Positions 8,198 through 16,935 of a stretch of DNA of 64,000 bases are shown piece after piece. How positions within the stretch are numbered: the first letter of the stretch is position 1; each line of letters starts with the position of its first letter. The DNA is from Solitalea agri (GTDB lineage Bacteria; Bacteroidota; Bacteroidia; Sphingobacteriales; Sphingobacteriaceae): positions 173,377 to 237,376 of the forward strand of contig NZ_JAMWYS010000003.1 in the NCBI RefSeq assembly GCF_023914155.1, given 5' to 3'. Under the pieces are notes generated by a model, which saw only the letters and a program-made list of their open reading frames with translations, did no database searches and was not told the DNA's origin. The translations under genes and the position numbers were made by a program.

Positions 8198-9135
8198 TAT
8201 TCATTTAAAATTTTAACGGTGTGCGTATTGCTTAAGTGTTTCTTTAATTCATTCCCATCACCATGCAAAGTCCAGATCTCTTTAGCTTCTGATCGTTCAA
8301 TAAGCCTCAGAATTTGATTCCAATCCGCATGATCGCTTATAAACAGTTTTTCATCACAATACTCCTGCAAATTCCCCCAACCAGAGGCAAAAACCTTATA
8401 AACATCCCTGGAGTGTTTATAGCTAGAAAAAGTTAAAGGAGGAACGATATAAACGCTGTTTACAGAGTGTTTCATCGTTTTTCGATCATACATTTGCCAC
8501 TTCCCTAAACTTACACCAAACTGTTCATAAATGCGGTGTATGGGCGCAATAGAATAATGGACCAATACATTTAAACCATCGCAATATTGGTTAATTAGCT
8601 GAGTTACCCTTTGAGCCTTACCTAATGCATAGGCTCCAAAAATGATATTATTATTAAATCTGTTTAGCTTAATAATTTCGTCTTCGGCTTTAGGATGCTC
8701 TGTTTCAGAAGAGGCGAACGTTGTTTCAGTAATCAAAACATCCGCTTTAACAAACTCAAAAGGTTCATTGGTAGGGTCGTGCTCTAATTTAAAATCGCCG
8801 GTATAAAGTATTCTTTTTCCTTCTATTTCAATTAATACTTGTGCAGAACCTAAAATATGCCCGGCACTATAAAAAGTAATATTAGCTTCGCCTATACTAA
8901 ATGATTGACGATAAGGAACAATCTGAAAGTTTTTGCCTGCATTTTTTTTATACCGAAGGTCCATTACCGCTTTAGTAGCCTCGGTACAATAAATATTTTC
9001 AGAACCACCCACTGCATGGTCGCCATGGGCATGTGATATTACCGCATTTTTAACAGGCTTTTGTGGATCGAGATAAAAATTATAAAGAGGGCAATACAAC
9101 CCGATTTCTGTCAATTTAAAATATTCTTCAATCAT
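8197..9135 (-). CDS. Metallo-beta-lactamase/beta-CASP-type nuclease (exonuclease-like)
   Basis: 312 residues. The MBL motif HAHGDH is at 35-40, SAGHILGSA gives the third-site histidine, TGDFK the bridging aspartate, and FISDHADW plus WTLHGDG near the C-terminus fit the beta-CASP motifs. The fold is that of RNA/DNA-processing enzymes (CPSF-like, YtkA/ligase-associated exonuclease types). No DNA ligase gene is adjacent, so a ligase-associated DNA-repair role is not supported here. The ATG overlaps the end of coaE by 8 nt and the stop overlaps the DUF5522 start, so it is part of the ybbR-coaE operon. Confidence 0.78.
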   Translation of the reverse strand: MIEEYFKLTEIGLYCPLYNFYLDPQKPVKNAVISHAHGDHAVGGSENIYCTEATKAVMDLRYKKNAGKNFQIVPYRQSFSIGEANITFYSAGHILGSAQVLIEIEGKRILYTGDFKLEHDPTNEPFEFVKADVLITETTFASSETEHPKAEDEIIKLNRFNNNIIFGAYALGKAQRVTQLINQYCDGLNVLVHYSIAPIHRIYEQFGVSLGKWQMYDRKTMKHSVNSVYIVPPLTFSSYKHSRDVYKVFASGWGNLQEYCDEKLFISDHADWNQILRLIERSEAKEIWTLHGDGNELKKHLSNTHTVKILNE

Positions 9136-9727
9136 CTGCTCTTTTCAAAAACTCACGATGCAATGTTAAAACCTGAGGAATCAAGGCTTTTTTTTCATCA
9201 TTTAAAATTATATAATCAGCCAGTTTTAGCTTTTCCTCCTCCGAAAACTGGTTTTTAATACGGCTCTTCACCTCATCTTCTGAGCTTCCGTCGCGCTGCA
9301 TTACCCTATTAATACGTAAGTCCTCGGGCGCTGTAACTAAAATATTGAAATCGTTCTGTTGGTAGCTTCCACTTTCAAACAATAATGCAGCTTCCTTCAA
9401 TAGATAAGGCTTTTTGTGAAATGAAAGACTCCAGCGATCAAATGATCGGAAAACTGCTGGATGAACCAATGAGTTGAGTGTTGCTAATTTCTCCGGATTA
9501 TTAAACACTATATCTGCTAATAACTTACGGTTTAGTGTTCCATCGTCAAAATACACCTGGTCACCAAAATTTTGCTTGAGTCCGGTTATAAGCGTAGCGT
9601 CTTCAACCATTACTTTCTTTGCTTCGATATCGGCAATAAAAGCGGGGACACCCAATTGCTCAAAAATTTTAACAACAGTGCTTTTACCACTTCCTATTCC
9701 ACCGGTTATCCCAATTTTCAGCATCAT
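9128..9727 (-). CDS. coaE: Dephospho-CoA kinase
   Basis: 199 residues. It phosphorylates the 3'-hydroxyl of dephospho-CoA, the last step of coenzyme A synthesis. The N-terminus MLKIGITGGIGSGKST holds the P-loop (GGIGSGKS). FIADIEAKKVM contains the substrate-binding Asp, and LLFESGSY and the RIxRVMQRDGSS lid region follow as in the family. The length is normal. The ATG overlaps the stop of the ybbR-like gene in ATGA, and its end overlaps the MBL gene by 8 nt, so the three are coupled. Confidence 0.93.
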   Translation of the reverse strand: MMLKIGITGGIGSGKSTVVKIFEQLGVPAFIADIEAKKVMVEDATLITGLKQNFGDQVYFDDGTLNRKLLADIVFNNPEKLATLNSLVHPAVFRSFDRWSLSFHKKPYLLKEAALLFESGSYQQNDFNILVTAPEDLRINRVMQRDGSSEDEVKSRIKNQFSEEEKLKLADYIILNDEKKALIPQVLTLHREFLKRADD

Positions 9728-10683
9728 TTGGCAACTAAGAAATCAACAACTAATGGACTTATATTGATTACACGAATAAAATCAGGTGACCTGAGCAATT
9801 TAACATCCAAGCGATTTTTACCCTGATTTTTCCATTGGTTTAAATCAACCTGCGCATAAAACATATCTTCATCAACTAAAGGATATTTATTTACCGGGCA
9901 TAAATATTTAAGTTTTATTTTACCCGGCAGCAAATTTACATCATAATTGCGATCATTATTTGCCAGGTTAAGCTTTACTGTTATTAAGCCTTCTGTATAT
10001 TTCTCGACTGGAATTCTTAATGAAACTACATTTGGAGTAATTTTAATGTTATCAGTACTTCTTCCCGAAAGCTTGATCAACCTATAAACACTATCGGATA
10101 AATTATGCAGAACAATTTTGGGAGTTACCCAAGCTTCTATTTTTGCTACTTCATCTATAGGTCCACTTACGGTAACGCTATCTGGCTCTAAAACTAAATT
10201 CGATGAGTAAAAAAATTGCTTCTTAAACGTAATATCAGCAAACAGCTTCAATGGAATTTGCTTCACTATTCTGCTTGAAAAATCAAGATTGATAGACTCC
10301 GGCTTTATAAGCTTTATTCTCAAACCATTATTCATTTGCTGATTCAAACCGTCGATATATTTAATTAATGAAATATGATTCCCTTTAATTTGAGATATAT
10401 CAAGTTTTAATGGTTTATTCAATAGGTTAACTTTCGAAAAAATCAATTGCCAACCTGTTCCTTCCACTTTCAATGTAATATCTTCTACATTTTTTACACT
10501 TAAGGTCTTATCCGTAGGAATATTAGTTAGAATAAGGGATGTATTTACATCAAAAACATATTTATTGGAAAGAGAAGATATAAGCCAAAAAACGATAGCA
10601 AATAATAAGCAAACAAAGAATAAGCCTAGCTTATGCCGTTCCCTTCTGTTTAAGTCAAATATTGATCTTTCCTTGTCAGTCAT
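9724..10683 (-). CDS. YbbR-like (CdaR-like) domain protein
   Basis: 319 residues. A short basic cytoplasmic tail (LNRRERHKL) precedes one transmembrane helix (LGLFFVCLLFAIVFWLISSL, about 19-38) and an extracytoplasmic part with several YbbR-type beta domains. Typical strands such as ITLKVEGTGW, DSVTVSGP and IKLKYLCPVN are seen. In Firmicutes the YbbR protein CdaR controls the c-di-AMP cyclase; no cyclase gene is adjacent here and the Bacteroidota role is not established. Position between yajC and coaE is a conserved arrangement in the phylum, from general knowledge. It starts just downstream of the yajC terminator, so it may have its own promoter or rely on read-through. Confidence 0.8.
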   Translation of the reverse strand: MTDKERSIFDLNRRERHKLGLFFVCLLFAIVFWLISSLSNKYVFDVNTSLILTNIPTDKTLSVKNVEDITLKVEGTGWQLIFSKVNLLNKPLKLDISQIKGNHISLIKYIDGLNQQMNNGLRIKLIKPESINLDFSSRIVKQIPLKLFADITFKKQFFYSSNLVLEPDSVTVSGPIDEVAKIEAWVTPKIVLHNLSDSVYRLIKLSGRSTDNIKITPNVVSLRIPVEKYTEGLITVKLNLANNDRNYDVNLLPGKIKLKYLCPVNKYPLVDEDMFYAQVDLNQWKNQGKNRLDVKLLRSPDFIRVINISPLVVDFLVAK

Positions 10684-10714
10684 TTAACCGGTTTTACCTG
10701 CAATATAATTGAAA

Positions 10715-10743
10715 AAGCCATCTCTTGTTATAAGAGATGGCTT
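10715..10743 (-). terminator. Rho-independent terminator after yajC
   Basis: Arms of 12 bp (10715-10726 and 10732-10743), short loop, followed on the minus strand by a T-rich tail. It lies between yajC and the ybbR-like gene and would separate the nusB-DUF1573-yajC transcript from the downstream genes. Confidence 0.75.
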
Positions 10744-10764
10744 AAAAAATACTATTATCAGCAA

Positions 10765-11085
10765 TTAAGCTTCTTTTTCAGGGATATTTAATGCTTTAGA
10801 ATTGTCTAAAGAGATACCTGATTTCTGAATTTTGATACGTACGTTATGATCAATTTCTACCATAAAGAAATCAGCTCCTACCTCAGAAATTTTACCATGT
10901 ACACCACCAATAGTCACTACTTTATCGCCCTTTTTCAATTCTTCAATGAATTTTTTCTGATCCTTCATTTTTTTGGTTTGAGGACGGATCATGAAAAAGT
11001 AAAATACTACAGCAATTAACACCATCATTAAAACTGATTGTGTCATATTGCCTCCTCCTGCTTGTAATAAAACGCTAGCTATCAT
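10765..11085 (-). CDS. yajC: Preprotein translocase accessory subunit YajC
   Basis: 106 residues. One N-terminal transmembrane helix (TQSVLMMVLIAVVFYFFMI) is followed by RPQTKKMKDQKKFIEELKKGDKVVTIGG, the hallmark of YajC, and a small beta domain (VHGKISEVGADFFMVEI). YajC associates with SecDF at the inner membrane and helps protein export. It lies 15 nt downstream of the DUF1573 gene and is last before a terminator, in the nusB operon. Confidence 0.95.
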   Translation of the reverse strand: MIASVLLQAGGGNMTQSVLMMVLIAVVFYFFMIRPQTKKMKDQKKFIEELKKGDKVVTIGGVHGKISEVGADFFMVEIDHNVRIKIQKSGISLDNSKALNIPEKEA

Positions 11086-11100
11086 TTTAATTTATTGAGT

Positions 11101-11529
11101 TTAATTTTCCTGAACTTCACCTACCAACTCCAAAGTGCTCACGGTTGGATTTGTATTTGCAAATATGGTTATATGTTTATCCTGCAAACCTTGCTTACCT
11201 TTACTATTGAATTTTACATCAATAACACCAGTCGCTCCCGGAGCAATTGGCTCATCCGGTTTACTTGGAACTGTACATCCACAGCTTGCAATGGCACTTT
11301 TAATAATTAAAGGGAACTTACCTTTGTTTACGAATTTAAATGAATGCTCAACAACCTCGCCTTCGGTAATTTTTCCAAAATCAAACTTATCCTCATCAAA
11401 TTTAATAACTGTTAATTGACTTGAATCAATTTTAGCAAATAGATCAGATGAAGGCGCATGATTTTTGCTTCCTTTATTACAGGCCACCGCAAATGCTGCA
11501 ACTACTAATATTAAAATTGTTTTTTTCAT
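11101..11529 (-). CDS. DUF1573 domain lipoprotein
   Basis: 142 residues. The signal peptide ends in AAFAVAC with a Cys at 17, so it is probably lipidated. The DUF1573 (ASH/MSP-like) domain follows: FDFGKITEGEVVEHSFKF, then IIKSAIASCGCTVP with the family's CGCT motif and IAPGATGVIDVKF. These Ig-like domains are widespread in Bacteroidota surface and periplasmic proteins; no enzymatic role is known. It sits 18 nt after nusB and 15 nt before yajC in a conserved order. Confidence 0.85.
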   Translation of the reverse strand: MKKTILILVVAAFAVACNKGSKNHAPSSDLFAKIDSSQLTVIKFDEDKFDFGKITEGEVVEHSFKFVNKGKFPLIIKSAIASCGCTVPSKPDEPIAPGATGVIDVKFNSKGKQGLQDKHITIFANTNPTVSTLELVGEVQEN

Positions 11530-11547
11530 ATAACGGATAAAAAGTAA

Positions 11548-12486
11548 TTATTCTACTAATCCTCTTCCCACTTTTCTCACCTTGTTTTCAGCCTTCAAAT
11601 CTATTAGAATCTTATCAAGAATCCCATTAATAAATACTTTACTTTTTGGAGTACTGAATTCTTTTGAAAGGTCGATATACTCATTAATGGTAACTTTAAC
11701 AGGAATTTCATTAAAGTTAATCAATTCGCAGATTGCCATTTTCATCAAAATAGTATCCATGTACGCAATACGTTCTGGGTCCCAGTTTTGGGTTTTCGAA
11801 GAAATATAGTCCTGGTATTCGCCATTGTTTCTGATCGTTAACTTAAACAGATCAATCATAAAATCTCTGTCATCCAACCAGTTGGCTGATATTGGAGCAA
11901 GCTTCTGCTTAGTTTCACCAAATTCTTTTAACGTTTTGATCATCATGCTGATCACAGAATCTTTATCAATCGGCCAGTTAATAAAGCGGTCTTCCATCAT
12001 TTGTTCAAATAAAACAGATTGTGGCAAGACTTTTTTAACAAAGAAAATAAGGATTTCGCGTTCAATACTTAAGGTATGCTCTTCTTCTACACAGTAGGCA
12101 CTGTATTCAGGTGTTGCACTAAAGTCTTTGAATAATGTTCTGACAACTTCCTGATCATTTGAAAAATCAATCTTCTGCTTTTTGATCTCATCGACAAAAG
12201 GTGGAAAGTTTTCAACTAATTTGATAAGCTTATTTTCTGCAATGCGAGTACTTGCATTAAGGTCTTCTTCTGATGGAATGTATTTAGAGGCTCGTTCCTG
12301 AGCATCGGTTATTGAGTATTTGGCAACTTCAATAGTAAGATTTAAAACCGTTAGGTAGGCTTCATTTACTTTAGCTACACTTTGTAACAAACTCTTCTCG
12401 AAACCCTGAATATCTTTGGTTTCTGCCTGATAAAAAGCATACAATGTTTGTAATGCTTTAATGCGCAAGTGCCTTCTGTTTAGCAT
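11548..12486 (-). CDS. nusB: Transcription antitermination factor NusB (long form)
   Basis: 312 residues, about twice the Escherichia coli protein. The N-terminus MLNRRHLRIKALQTLYAFYQ is the RNA-binding start of NusB. A middle helical extension follows, and the conserved NusB core lies in the C-terminal half: WDPERIAYMDTILMKMAICELINF, PVKVTINEYIDLSKEFSTPKSKVFINGILDKI. NusB with NusE (S10) binds boxA in rRNA leaders and prevents premature termination. The long form is usual in Bacteroidota. It is first in its operon and has an exact -7 box 27 nt upstream. Confidence 0.9.
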   Translation of the reverse strand: MLNRRHLRIKALQTLYAFYQAETKDIQGFEKSLLQSVAKVNEAYLTVLNLTIEVAKYSITDAQERASKYIPSEEDLNASTRIAENKLIKLVENFPPFVDEIKKQKIDFSNDQEVVRTLFKDFSATPEYSAYCVEEEHTLSIEREILIFFVKKVLPQSVLFEQMMEDRFINWPIDKDSVISMMIKTLKEFGETKQKLAPISANWLDDRDFMIDLFKLTIRNNGEYQDYISSKTQNWDPERIAYMDTILMKMAICELINFNEIPVKVTINEYIDLSKEFSTPKSKVFINGILDKILIDLKAENKVRKVGRGLVE

Positions 12487-12513
12487 CTAAAAGAACAATT
12501 AAAAATAAGGCCG

Positions 12514-12521
12514 CAAAGGTA
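12514..12521 (-). promoter_or_regulatory. -7 box TACCTTTG upstream of nusB
   Basis: Exact TAnnTTTG on the minus strand followed by CGGCC, as is common at Bacteroidota start sites. It ends 27 nt before the nusB ATG. No clear -33 TTG. Confidence 0.5.
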
Positions 12522-12604
12522 CAACTTAAAAGTTAGATTTTAGAAGTACGATTTTAAAATTTTAGTATCTGAGTCATCTTCTAAATTCTTACTTCTTAAA
12601 TTAT

Positions 12605-13705
12605 TTAGCTATTTGCTTTTAACTGGCGAATATCTTGAATACGTTTTTCGGCAATTTTTAAGGCTGCAGTATAAGGAGTGATCTGATCTTTTTTCGACTT
12701 CCGGAAAATATCGAGCGTAACTTTGTAAATATTTTCAGCCAACTGCATAGCCCTTTTTTTTCCAACTCCTGAAATCTCCGAATTAACACTTATCAAACCT
12801 CCAGCATTTATTAAAAAATCAGGAGCATATAAAACGCCCATTTCCATTAACATTTGTCCATGCACTTCTTCATCTTCCAACTGATTGTTTGCTGAACCTG
12901 CAATTATTGAGCATTTCAATCTTTTTAAGGTTTCTGTATTTACAGTAGCTCCTAAGGCACAAGGAGCATAAATATCAACATCCAAATCATAAATCTGATG
13001 GTTTGGAACTATTATCGCATCGTGTTTGCGCGCTACATAGGTTAATCGCTCCTCATCAAGGTCACTAATATAAACACGCGCACCTTCATCACTTAAGTAT
13101 TTAACCAGGTGTTCCCCAACATTACCAATTCCCTGAACAGCTATTGATTTACCGGATAAACTATCATTACCCCATTGTTCTTTTGCACTTGCTTTCATCC
13201 CCATATAAACACCATAGGCCGAAATCGGCCCTGTATGTCCACTTCCCCCAAGAGATTCAGCAATACCAGCCACATGAGGAGTTTCCATTCGGATGTATTC
13301 CATATCCCGAGTGTTGGTACCCACATCTTGCGAAGTAATAAACTCACCGTTTAAATTGTTGATAAACTTCCCAAAACGGCGCATCAAAGCTTCAGATTTG
13401 TCTTTATTTGAATCACCAATAATAACGGCTTTCCCGCCACCAAGATTCAAACCCGTTATGGCAGCTTTAAAGGTCATCCCTCTTGATAATCGCAAAACAT
13501 CATCTAAGGCATCTGCTTCACTTCTGTAATTCCACATTCTGGTTCCGCCAATTGCCGGACCTAAAGTTGTATCATGAATAGCTATTATTGCTTTTAAACC
13601 TGTGGATTTATCTGAACAAAAAAGAATGCTTTTATGTGATTGATCTGCCATTTTACCAAATACAGAATCCGTATTAACACCGTTAATTTCCTTGATTTCG
13701 AGCAT
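12605..13705 (-). CDS. Leucine (branched-chain amino acid) dehydrogenase
   Basis: 366 residues, Glu/Leu/Phe/Val dehydrogenase family. It oxidatively deaminates a branched-chain amino acid to its 2-oxo acid with NAD. K80 (RGMTFKAA) and K92 (LGGGKAVI) have the 12-residue spacing of the substrate and catalytic lysines (K68/K80) of Bacillus leucine dehydrogenase. TSQDVGTNTRDM and the Rossmann motif VQGIGNVGEHL follow, then an AGSANNQL segment. The length matches leucine dehydrogenase (about 365) and not glutamate dehydrogenase (about 450). Valine or phenylalanine dehydrogenase is possible. Monocistronic, divergent from the ABC transporter. Confidence 0.87.
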   Translation of the reverse strand: MLEIKEINGVNTDSVFGKMADQSHKSILFCSDKSTGLKAIIAIHDTTLGPAIGGTRMWNYRSEADALDDVLRLSRGMTFKAAITGLNLGGGKAVIIGDSNKDKSEALMRRFGKFINNLNGEFITSQDVGTNTRDMEYIRMETPHVAGIAESLGGSGHTGPISAYGVYMGMKASAKEQWGNDSLSGKSIAVQGIGNVGEHLVKYLSDEGARVYISDLDEERLTYVARKHDAIIVPNHQIYDLDVDIYAPCALGATVNTETLKRLKCSIIAGSANNQLEDEEVHGQMLMEMGVLYAPDFLINAGGLISVNSEISGVGKKRAMQLAENIYKVTLDIFRKSKKDQITPYTAALKIAEKRIQDIRQLKANS

Positions 13706-13746
13706 GAGGGGTGGTTTTTAGTTTATTGGTTAGCAATGCCTTATAA

Positions 13747-13754
13747 CAAATCTA
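13747..13754 (-). promoter_or_regulatory. -7 box TAGATTTG upstream of the leucine dehydrogenase gene
   Basis: Exact TAnnTTTG on the minus strand, 41 nt before the ATG at 13705; TTG occurs 22 nt further upstream (13779-13777). The 225-bp divergent gap also carries the ABC transporter box at 13905. Confidence 0.45.
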
Positions 13755-13904
13755 TATAATTTTCAAGCAATTAAAACAAAACCCGCACCAAAAGATTAAT
13801 AATTTATAATGATTTTTCACTTTTAGTTATTTCCGTTAAAACCATTATGTGAACGAAAATCAGAGAACACTAAAATCGTTACGTCACTTGAATGAAGAAA
13901 TTGA

Positions 13905-13912
13905 TACTTTTG
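13905..13912 (+). promoter_or_regulatory. -7 box TACTTTTG upstream of the ABC transporter gene
   Basis: Exact TAnnTTTG, 18 nt before the ATG at 13931. A TTG at 13888-13890 is only 14 nt upstream, shorter than the usual spacing. Confidence 0.45.
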
Positions 13913-13930
13913 TTAGGCAGAAATTAAACA

Positions 13931-15724
13931 ATGGGTGAATTAAGCTATCTAAATAAATACTTTTTAAAATACCGCTACCGATTGATATTAGGGATAGTAT
14001 TTGTAGTTATTTCAAACTATTTTGGAGTTATTCCGGCTAAAATTATCAGGCGAGCCTTTGATCTGGTAAATGAAAACATTACACTCTACAAACTTTTTTC
14101 AGGTTTTAGCAGTCACGACAGTATTTACGCTATTTTTGGTAAAACGATGCTCATTTTTGGGCTTTCTGTCTTGCTAATGGCCATATTAAGAGGTATTTTC
14201 TTATTCTTTATGCGCCAAACCATTATTGTAGTTTCCCGGCTAATCGAGTATGATTTAAAAAATGAAATTTACAATCACTATCAGGAACTTTCCCTTTCAT
14301 TTTACCGCAGAAACAATACCGGTGATTTAATGAACCGGATCACTGAAGATGTAAGTCGGGTACGAATGTATTTAGGCCCTGCTATTATGTACACAATTAA
14401 TACATTGGTACTTTTCCTATTGGTAATATCCACCATGGCCAGCATCAACCTCAAACTTACCCTATTCGCGTTGTTGCCCTTACCTGTTATGGCGGTGGTT
14501 ATTTATTATGTAAACTCTATTATCAATTATAAGAGCGAACACATTCAGGAGCAATTATCCAACCTATCGACTTTTACTCAGGAAACATTTTCCGGCATGC
14601 GCGTGCTTAAAGCCTATGTACGTGAGGAAAAAGTACGGGAAGATTTTGAAGCACAAAGTGAAGAGTACAAGAAACGCTCGATGAGCCTAGCTCGTGTTCA
14701 GGCTTTCTTTTATCCTACGGTTTTACTTCTGGTTGGATTGAGTGTGGTTTTTACAGTTTATATAGGCGGTATTGAAGTCAAGAATGGCAATATCACTCCT
14801 GGGAATATCGCTGAATTTATCGTTTACATTAACCAGTTAACCTTTCCAATGATGTCGTTGGGCTGGGTTACTTCGCTTATTCAAAGAGCAGCGGCTTCTC
14901 AAAAGAGAATAAATGAATTCTTGAATACACAACCTGAAATTCAATCCAATACGAACGAACAGTTTAAGATAAATGGTGATATCGAATTTAGAAATGTAAA
15001 CTTTACTTATCCTGATACTGGTATTCATGCCTTAAAAAACGTGAGCTTTTCAGCAAAAGCAGGTGAATTTATTGCTTTTATTGGCAGAACAGGTTCTGGT
15101 AAGTCAACAATTGCCAACCTAATTGCACGTATGTATGATGTAAACTCGGGAGAAATACTGATTGACGGCAAAAACATCAAAAGTTATACTTTAAATAATT
15201 TGCGGGATTCGATGGGTTTTGTTCCACAGGAGGTTTTCTTGTTCTCAGATACCATCAGTAACAATATTGCATTTGGATTAAATAAAGTGGATAAAGATAT
15301 GATCCATGAAGCTGCTAGAAGAGCGGCAGTCTATAATAATATCCAAGCTTTCCCTAACGGGTTTGAAACAACGATTGGAGAACGAGGAATAACGCTTTCA
15401 GGCGGACAAAAACAACGCGTTTCGATTGCGCGCGCAATTATCAAGGAACCTCAAATTATGGTATTCGACGACTGCCTTTCGGCGGTTGATACTAAAACCG
15501 AAGAGGAGATTTTAATTAATTTAGGTAAGGTAATGCAGAATAAAACCAGCATTATTATTAGCCACCGAGTATCATCTATAAAAAATGCGGATAAAATTTT
15601 TGTAATTGACGAGGGAATGATCATTGAAAGCGGAAATCACGATGCTTTAATAGCCCAAAAGGGCGAATATTTTGAATTATTCGAAAAACAATTACTAGAA
15701 GAAGAGGAAATCTTAGATAATTAA
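13931..15724 (+). CDS. ABC exporter, fused permease and ATPase (MsbA/multidrug type)
   Basis: 597 residues. Six transmembrane helices occupy about 1-325; the nucleotide-binding domain follows with Walker A GRTGSGKST, Q-loop FVPQEVFLFSD, signature LSGGQKQR, Walker B IMVFDD and an H-loop in IIISHRVSS. After Walker B the usual catalytic Glu is Asp (FDDCLSAVD). This is the form seen in one half of heterodimeric exporters of the BmrC/LmrC type, yet no second half-transporter is adjacent. As a half-transporter it must dimerise. It could flip lipid A or export drugs. The gene is single, with its own promoter box. Confidence 0.88.
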   Translation: MGELSYLNKYFLKYRYRLILGIVFVVISNYFGVIPAKIIRRAFDLVNENITLYKLFSGFSSHDSIYAIFGKTMLIFGLSVLLMAILRGIFLFFMRQTIIVVSRLIEYDLKNEIYNHYQELSLSFYRRNNTGDLMNRITEDVSRVRMYLGPAIMYTINTLVLFLLVISTMASINLKLTLFALLPLPVMAVVIYYVNSIINYKSEHIQEQLSNLSTFTQETFSGMRVLKAYVREEKVREDFEAQSEEYKKRSMSLARVQAFFYPTVLLLVGLSVVFTVYIGGIEVKNGNITPGNIAEFIVYINQLTFPMMSLGWVTSLIQRAAASQKRINEFLNTQPEIQSNTNEQFKINGDIEFRNVNFTYPDTGIHALKNVSFSAKAGEFIAFIGRTGSGKSTIANLIARMYDVNSGEILIDGKNIKSYTLNNLRDSMGFVPQEVFLFSDTISNNIAFGLNKVDKDMIHEAARRAAVYNNIQAFPNGFETTIGERGITLSGGQKQRVSIARAIIKEPQIMVFDDCLSAVDTKTEEEILINLGKVMQNKTSIIISHRVSSIKNADKIFVIDEGMIIESGNHDALIAQKGEYFELFEKQLLEEEEILDN

Positions 15725-15848
15725 ATTATCAATGATTAAGCGAAGCATCTTTGTAAGAAAAGTTTACTATTTTTTCACAATAAATTCTTTTTTATTGAGC
15801 TTCAGATAATTAAATTGCAAGAAAAAAGATAGCTATTTAGTAGCTATT

Positions 15849-15856
15849 TATATTTG
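15849..15856 (+). promoter_or_regulatory. Possible -7 box TATATTTG upstream of the PUR-like gene
   Basis: Exact TAnnTTTG, 57 nt before the ATG at 15914. A second near match (TATATTTA, 15878-15885) lies closer. Neither has a TTG at standard spacing. Confidence 0.3.
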
Positions 15857-15913
15857 GAAAATTGAAAATTATTACTTTATATTTACGCCAAGCTAAACTT
15901 ATTGACACTAACA

Positions 15914-16237
15914 ATGGGAGATTTTGATAACAAAGAGCGCGAAGAAGTATTCTCAAAAAAGGTAAGAGCAGGAAAACGTACTTACTTTTTCGATGTTAAG
16001 TCGACTCGTGCAGGAGATTATTACATTACTGTTACTGAGAGTAAAAAACGTATGGAAGATGGAGTGTTTGTGAAACATAAAATTTTCCTTTACAAAGAAG
16101 ACTTCGAGAAATTCGCGGAAGGCTTGAATGAAGTGGTTGATTATATCAAATCTAATCAGGACGTTGTTGAAAAACGCTATGAAGCTTTTGAAAGCAACGG
16201 TGTTCACGACAAAGTTGACGATGATTTTTCATTCTAA
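15914..16237 (+). CDS. PUR-alpha-like nucleic-acid-binding protein (DUF3276)
   Basis: 107 residues from ATG 15914 (a TTG 12 nt upstream is the alternative). The sequence RAGKRTYFFDVKSTRAGDYYITVTESKK, then FVKHKIFLYKEDFEKFAEGL, is the PUR domain of the Bacteroidota/spirochaete family. Structural members (for example from Borrelia and Bacteroides) bind single-stranded DNA or RNA. An acidic tail (DKVDDDFSF) ends the protein. It is usually a highly expressed single gene. A bidirectional terminator follows. Confidence 0.88.
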   Translation: MGDFDNKEREEVFSKKVRAGKRTYFFDVKSTRAGDYYITVTESKKRMEDGVFVKHKIFLYKEDFEKFAEGLNEVVDYIKSNQDVVEKRYEAFESNGVHDKVDDDFSF

Positions 16238-16255
16238 ACCAAAAATAGGTTAAAT

Positions 16256-16290
16256 AAAAAAATGCATGAATTAACTTCATGCATTTTTTT
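16256..16290. terminator. Bidirectional terminator between the PUR-like and tetR-type genes
   Basis: Arms AAAAAAATGCATGAA (16256-16270) and its complement (16276-16290) with a 5-nt loop. A-run and T-run flank both sides, so it can serve both convergent genes. Confidence 0.85.
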
Positions 16291-16295
16291 TGCCT

Positions 16296-16871
16296 TTACT
16301 TTTTAACGCTAAGCCAGCATGACTCTATTATCTCTTCGATGATAACATCCTCATTAAGATTGATTTCATTAGTTTGATGAAAGCGTACCAAAGCCACAAT
16401 GGGTCCATAAACCAATGATAAGAGCGCCGTCAAGTGCATCGGCTTTAAATATCCCTTGTCAATGCCCATTCCTAAAATTTCATAAATTGGAGCTAATATC
16501 TTTTCGCCTTTCCTTTTTGTGGCTTCAACAATAAATGGGGAACTTGAATACTGTTCTATAAACCTGAACACCTGCAAATTATTCAGGTAAAAATCATATA
16601 GGCTATGCCATACATTGGCAAAGTTTTTTTTGTACTCCTCCTCTTCATCAAAAGCATTTTGCACTACATCGTTTATTTTCCTCCTGATCTCCAAAAACAG
16701 TTCATTGATCAGCTCTTCTTTACTTTTAAAATAGAGATAAACAGTACCTGAAGCAACTCCGGCATTGTCGGCTATTACTTTCATTGATGATCCATGAAAA
16801 CCATACTGTGTTATTATTTCTAAAGAGGAATCTAAAATCGATTGACGCCTATCTGCTATTTGTTGTTTCAT
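16296..16871 (-). CDS. TetR/AcrR-family transcriptional regulator
   Basis: 191 residues. The N-terminal helix-turn-helix is clear: RQSILDSSLEIITQYGFHGSSMKVIADNAG, then VASGTVYLYFKSKEELINELF. The C-terminal ligand domain is poorly conserved and names no effector. It probably represses an efflux or lipid operon; no obvious target is divergent from it, since the next gene upstream is the glycosylasparaginase transcribed in the same direction 64 nt away. Start ATG at 16871. Confidence 0.88.
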   Translation of the reverse strand: MKQQIADRRQSILDSSLEIITQYGFHGSSMKVIADNAGVASGTVYLYFKSKEELINELFLEIRRKINDVVQNAFDEEEEYKKNFANVWHSLYDFYLNNLQVFRFIEQYSSSPFIVEATKRKGEKILAPIYEILGMGIDKGYLKPMHLTALLSLVYGPIVALVRFHQTNEINLNEDVIIEEIIESCWLSVKK

Positions 16872-16935
16872 AAATAAAGATTGATTCTATTAAATATAGC
16901 AGTTTTCATAAAATGAACCCTCATTCATAATAATA

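Noticed and set aside
8197..9135. Ligase-associated DNA exonuclease of a DNA-repair cluster
   Set aside because: No ATP-dependent ligase or helicase gene is adjacent, so only the general MBL/beta-CASP call is kept.
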